From the NCBI GenBank assembly GCA_036924085.1, contig JAVGWX010000003.1, forward strand, positions 115,416,764 through 115,480,763: a DNA stretch of 64,000 nt, written 5' to 3'. This DNA comes from Ariolimax columbianus (lineage: Eukaryota > Mollusca > Gastropoda > Stylommatophora > Arionidae). The notes beneath the pieces were generated by a model that saw nothing but the letters and a program-made list of their open reading frames with translations, was not told the DNA's origin and made no database searches. Position 1 is the first letter of the stretch, and every line of letters starts with the position of its first letter. The translations under genes were made by a program, and so were the position numbers. Shown here one piece after another: positions 62,520-64,000 of the stretch.

Positions 62520-63665
62520 GATTAATTGGCATCCTGTCAGTCTTGAGAGACAATGGACCACGATAGAGAAGGGGCAGTCAGTTGTTACCGTAACTTTCGC
62601 CGCCAATGTTTGTAGTCTGCATCTTGACCATCCTGTCTTCTCCTGCCTGCAGACCAACACACAAATCCTGCCTCCAGCTGGGTATGCCTTTGACAAGTTC
62701 CTCCCAGTTACAGGTGTTCATATGAACGTCTCCAGGTCACACTTGCAAACATCTTTGTAGCGGAGGAAGGCCTACAATTTTTACTCTTGCCGTGTTCAGC
62801 TCTCCGTAAATGATATCTTTTGATATTCGCCGTTCCTCCATTCTGCAGACGTAACCATGCCACCGCAAGCGGCGCTGGCGTAGGATCGTAACTAAGCTGA
62901 TAATCTTTGTACGGTCGAATACTTCGTTGTTAGTCAATCAAAAGCATTTAGCCTTTTTTTCTTCTGAGGCATACAGAGTCCATGTTTCGCTGCCATACAG
63001 CAGGTTACTAATCACACATGATCTATACACATCAATCTTTGTGGAGATGGTCAGCATGTTGCTATTTCACATTCTCTGATCAGGCCATTCCTAATCGTTT
63101 CTGCAGCTCTGAGTCCAGTGAAAGGTTGTCGTTGATGATAAATCTGAGGTAGTTAAAGTGATTTACTACCTCTAGATTTGTATCGTTTAAGACAATGTCT
63201 GGTGAATCTGCACTCTGAGCCATCACTTTCTTTTTTTGCACGCTGATCGTAAGTTCAAACAAATTACAGGATTTTGCAAACCTATTAATAAGGATCTGTA
63301 ATTCGGCTTCGGTGTGGGCGACCAGGGCAGCATCGTCTGCAAAGAGGATATCCTGAATGACAGTCTCCCTTCTCTTACTTTTTGCTCGCAGTCTGGTTAG
63401 ATTGAATAATCTCCCATTTGATCTAGTATGCAGAAAGACCCTCTGTGCCAGTTCCAAAGGGGTATATAAGCACAATGGCAAAGAAAATGCCGAATAGAGT
63501 CGGAGCAAGGACATAACCTTGTTTAACTCCACAGTTAATGTCGAAGGCCTCAGATTCCTGACCGACATGCAGCACTGTACCTTTCATGCCCACATGAAAA
63601 GACTTAATCATGCTCAGTAGTTTAGGTGGGTAACCTATCGAAGCTATTCTTGTCATTCCTTCGCT
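62520..63665 (-). pseudogene. LINE RT and C-terminus, zinc-finger-tail family
   Basis: The minus strand reads YPPKLLSMIKSFHVGMKGTV, VGQESEAFDINCGVKQGYVL, APTLFGIFF, VIQDILFADDAALVAHTEAE (intact FADD) and RFAKSCNLFELTISVQKKKV. After breaks it continues LRQRRLRWHGYVCRMEERRI and SKDIIYGELNTARVKIVGLP. The blocks parallel the LINE at 43544-46746, but the catalytic KAFDTV box upstream is deleted (the sequence diverges at about 63665). Several frameshifts are present. Confidence 0.82.
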
Positions 63666-63669
63666 GTCA

Positions 63670-64000
63670 TTGATTTTATTTTATTTGTTGCTTCTTTAAT
63701 GTAGGTGTAATCAATCTTCTACAATCCTCGCAAAGGTGTTGCGACTATATATGTGGGAAGCTGACATACTACTATCATGCATGTCAGATCTGAAGGTCAT
63801 CCACTTAATTCGAGATCCACGGGGGATAGCAGTGTCCAGGATCAAGACTGGATATCAGTGGAATATTAATACTTTCTGCCTGAGGTTCAACGACGATGCT
63901 TTTATTAGCAGCAGTCCGCACAGTAAATATCCCGGTAAGACCAAACAACACATAGTCCTAGTTGTGGCAATACTATTGCGCGCTTATAGCAATACAAGAT
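63670..64000. other. No gene recognised
   Basis: No domain or repeat match in either strand up to the end of the window. Confidence 0.4.

Overview
The window looks like intergenic or intronic DNA from a large, repeat-rich animal genome. It has no operons, no bacterial-style gene density and no CRISPR, phage or plasmid hallmarks. What it has is many broken LINE retrotransposons, tRNA-derived SINEs, long (TA)n and (CA)n arrays and many minisatellites. The mix of RTE-like, CR1-like and RNase H-bearing LINEs with tRNA-headed SINEs suggests a lophotrochozoan, most likely a gastropod mollusc. That placement is an inference, because no ribosomal or mitochondrial marker is present.

Layout. 0-8 kb: an RT scrap, an RTE-like LINE 3' end, a SINE with an exact 12-bp target-site duplication (TSD), a long tRNA-headed repeat and another LINE 3' half. 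8-12 kb: minisatellites and microsatellites. 12.1-15.7 kb (minus): the best-preserved CR1-like LINE, with an SGNH/esterase ORF1, endonuclease and RT. 17.3-22.3 kb: a second tRNA-headed repeat, a LINE with an inverted 5' segment, two LINE tails converging on one (TA)n array, a second SINE-A and more LINE pieces. 22.3-22.9 kb: a 25-bp minisatellite. 24.6-26.6 kb: a decayed RTE LINE broken by two nested insertions. 26.7-29.0 kb: an RNase H LINE scrap, a SINE, and a pogo/Tigger-like DNA transposon holding two later insertions. 30.5-31.5 kb: a proline-rich possible host exon. 31.8-43 kb: SINE-B copies, an inverted repeat pair, LINE fragments and minisatellites. 43.4-46.9 kb: a nearly intact LINE. 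47-49 kb: LINE pieces and a 49-bp minisatellite. 50.6-50.95 kb: the one convincing host exon, with a carbohydrate-sulfotransferase PAPS-binding motif. 51-55 kb: three LINE fragments, one with a coding motif amplified into a minisatellite. 56-58 kb: a Tc1-like remnant and tandem repeats. 58.3-62.2 kb: an RNase H LINE inserted into a 15-bp minisatellite. 62.5-63.7 kb (minus): another LINE.

Two host-gene candidates stand out: the sulfotransferase exon and the proline-rich exon. Everything else with coding potential is mobile-element sequence. Repeat names used here are local labels: SINE-A (about 255 bp, tRNA-headed), SINE-B (about 360-400 bp, GAA tail), T-element (about 570 bp, tRNA-headed), R-element (about 290 bp), RN-LINE (LINE with RNase H, a Cys/His tail and a GAA-rich 3' end).

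The most notable signals concern retrotransposition. Two 5'-truncated RN-LINE copies are flanked by unusually long TSDs (53 and 61 bp). SINE insertions here carry 11-15 bp TSDs. One LINE shows a twin-priming style inversion. Several LINE 3' ends run directly into (TA)n arrays.
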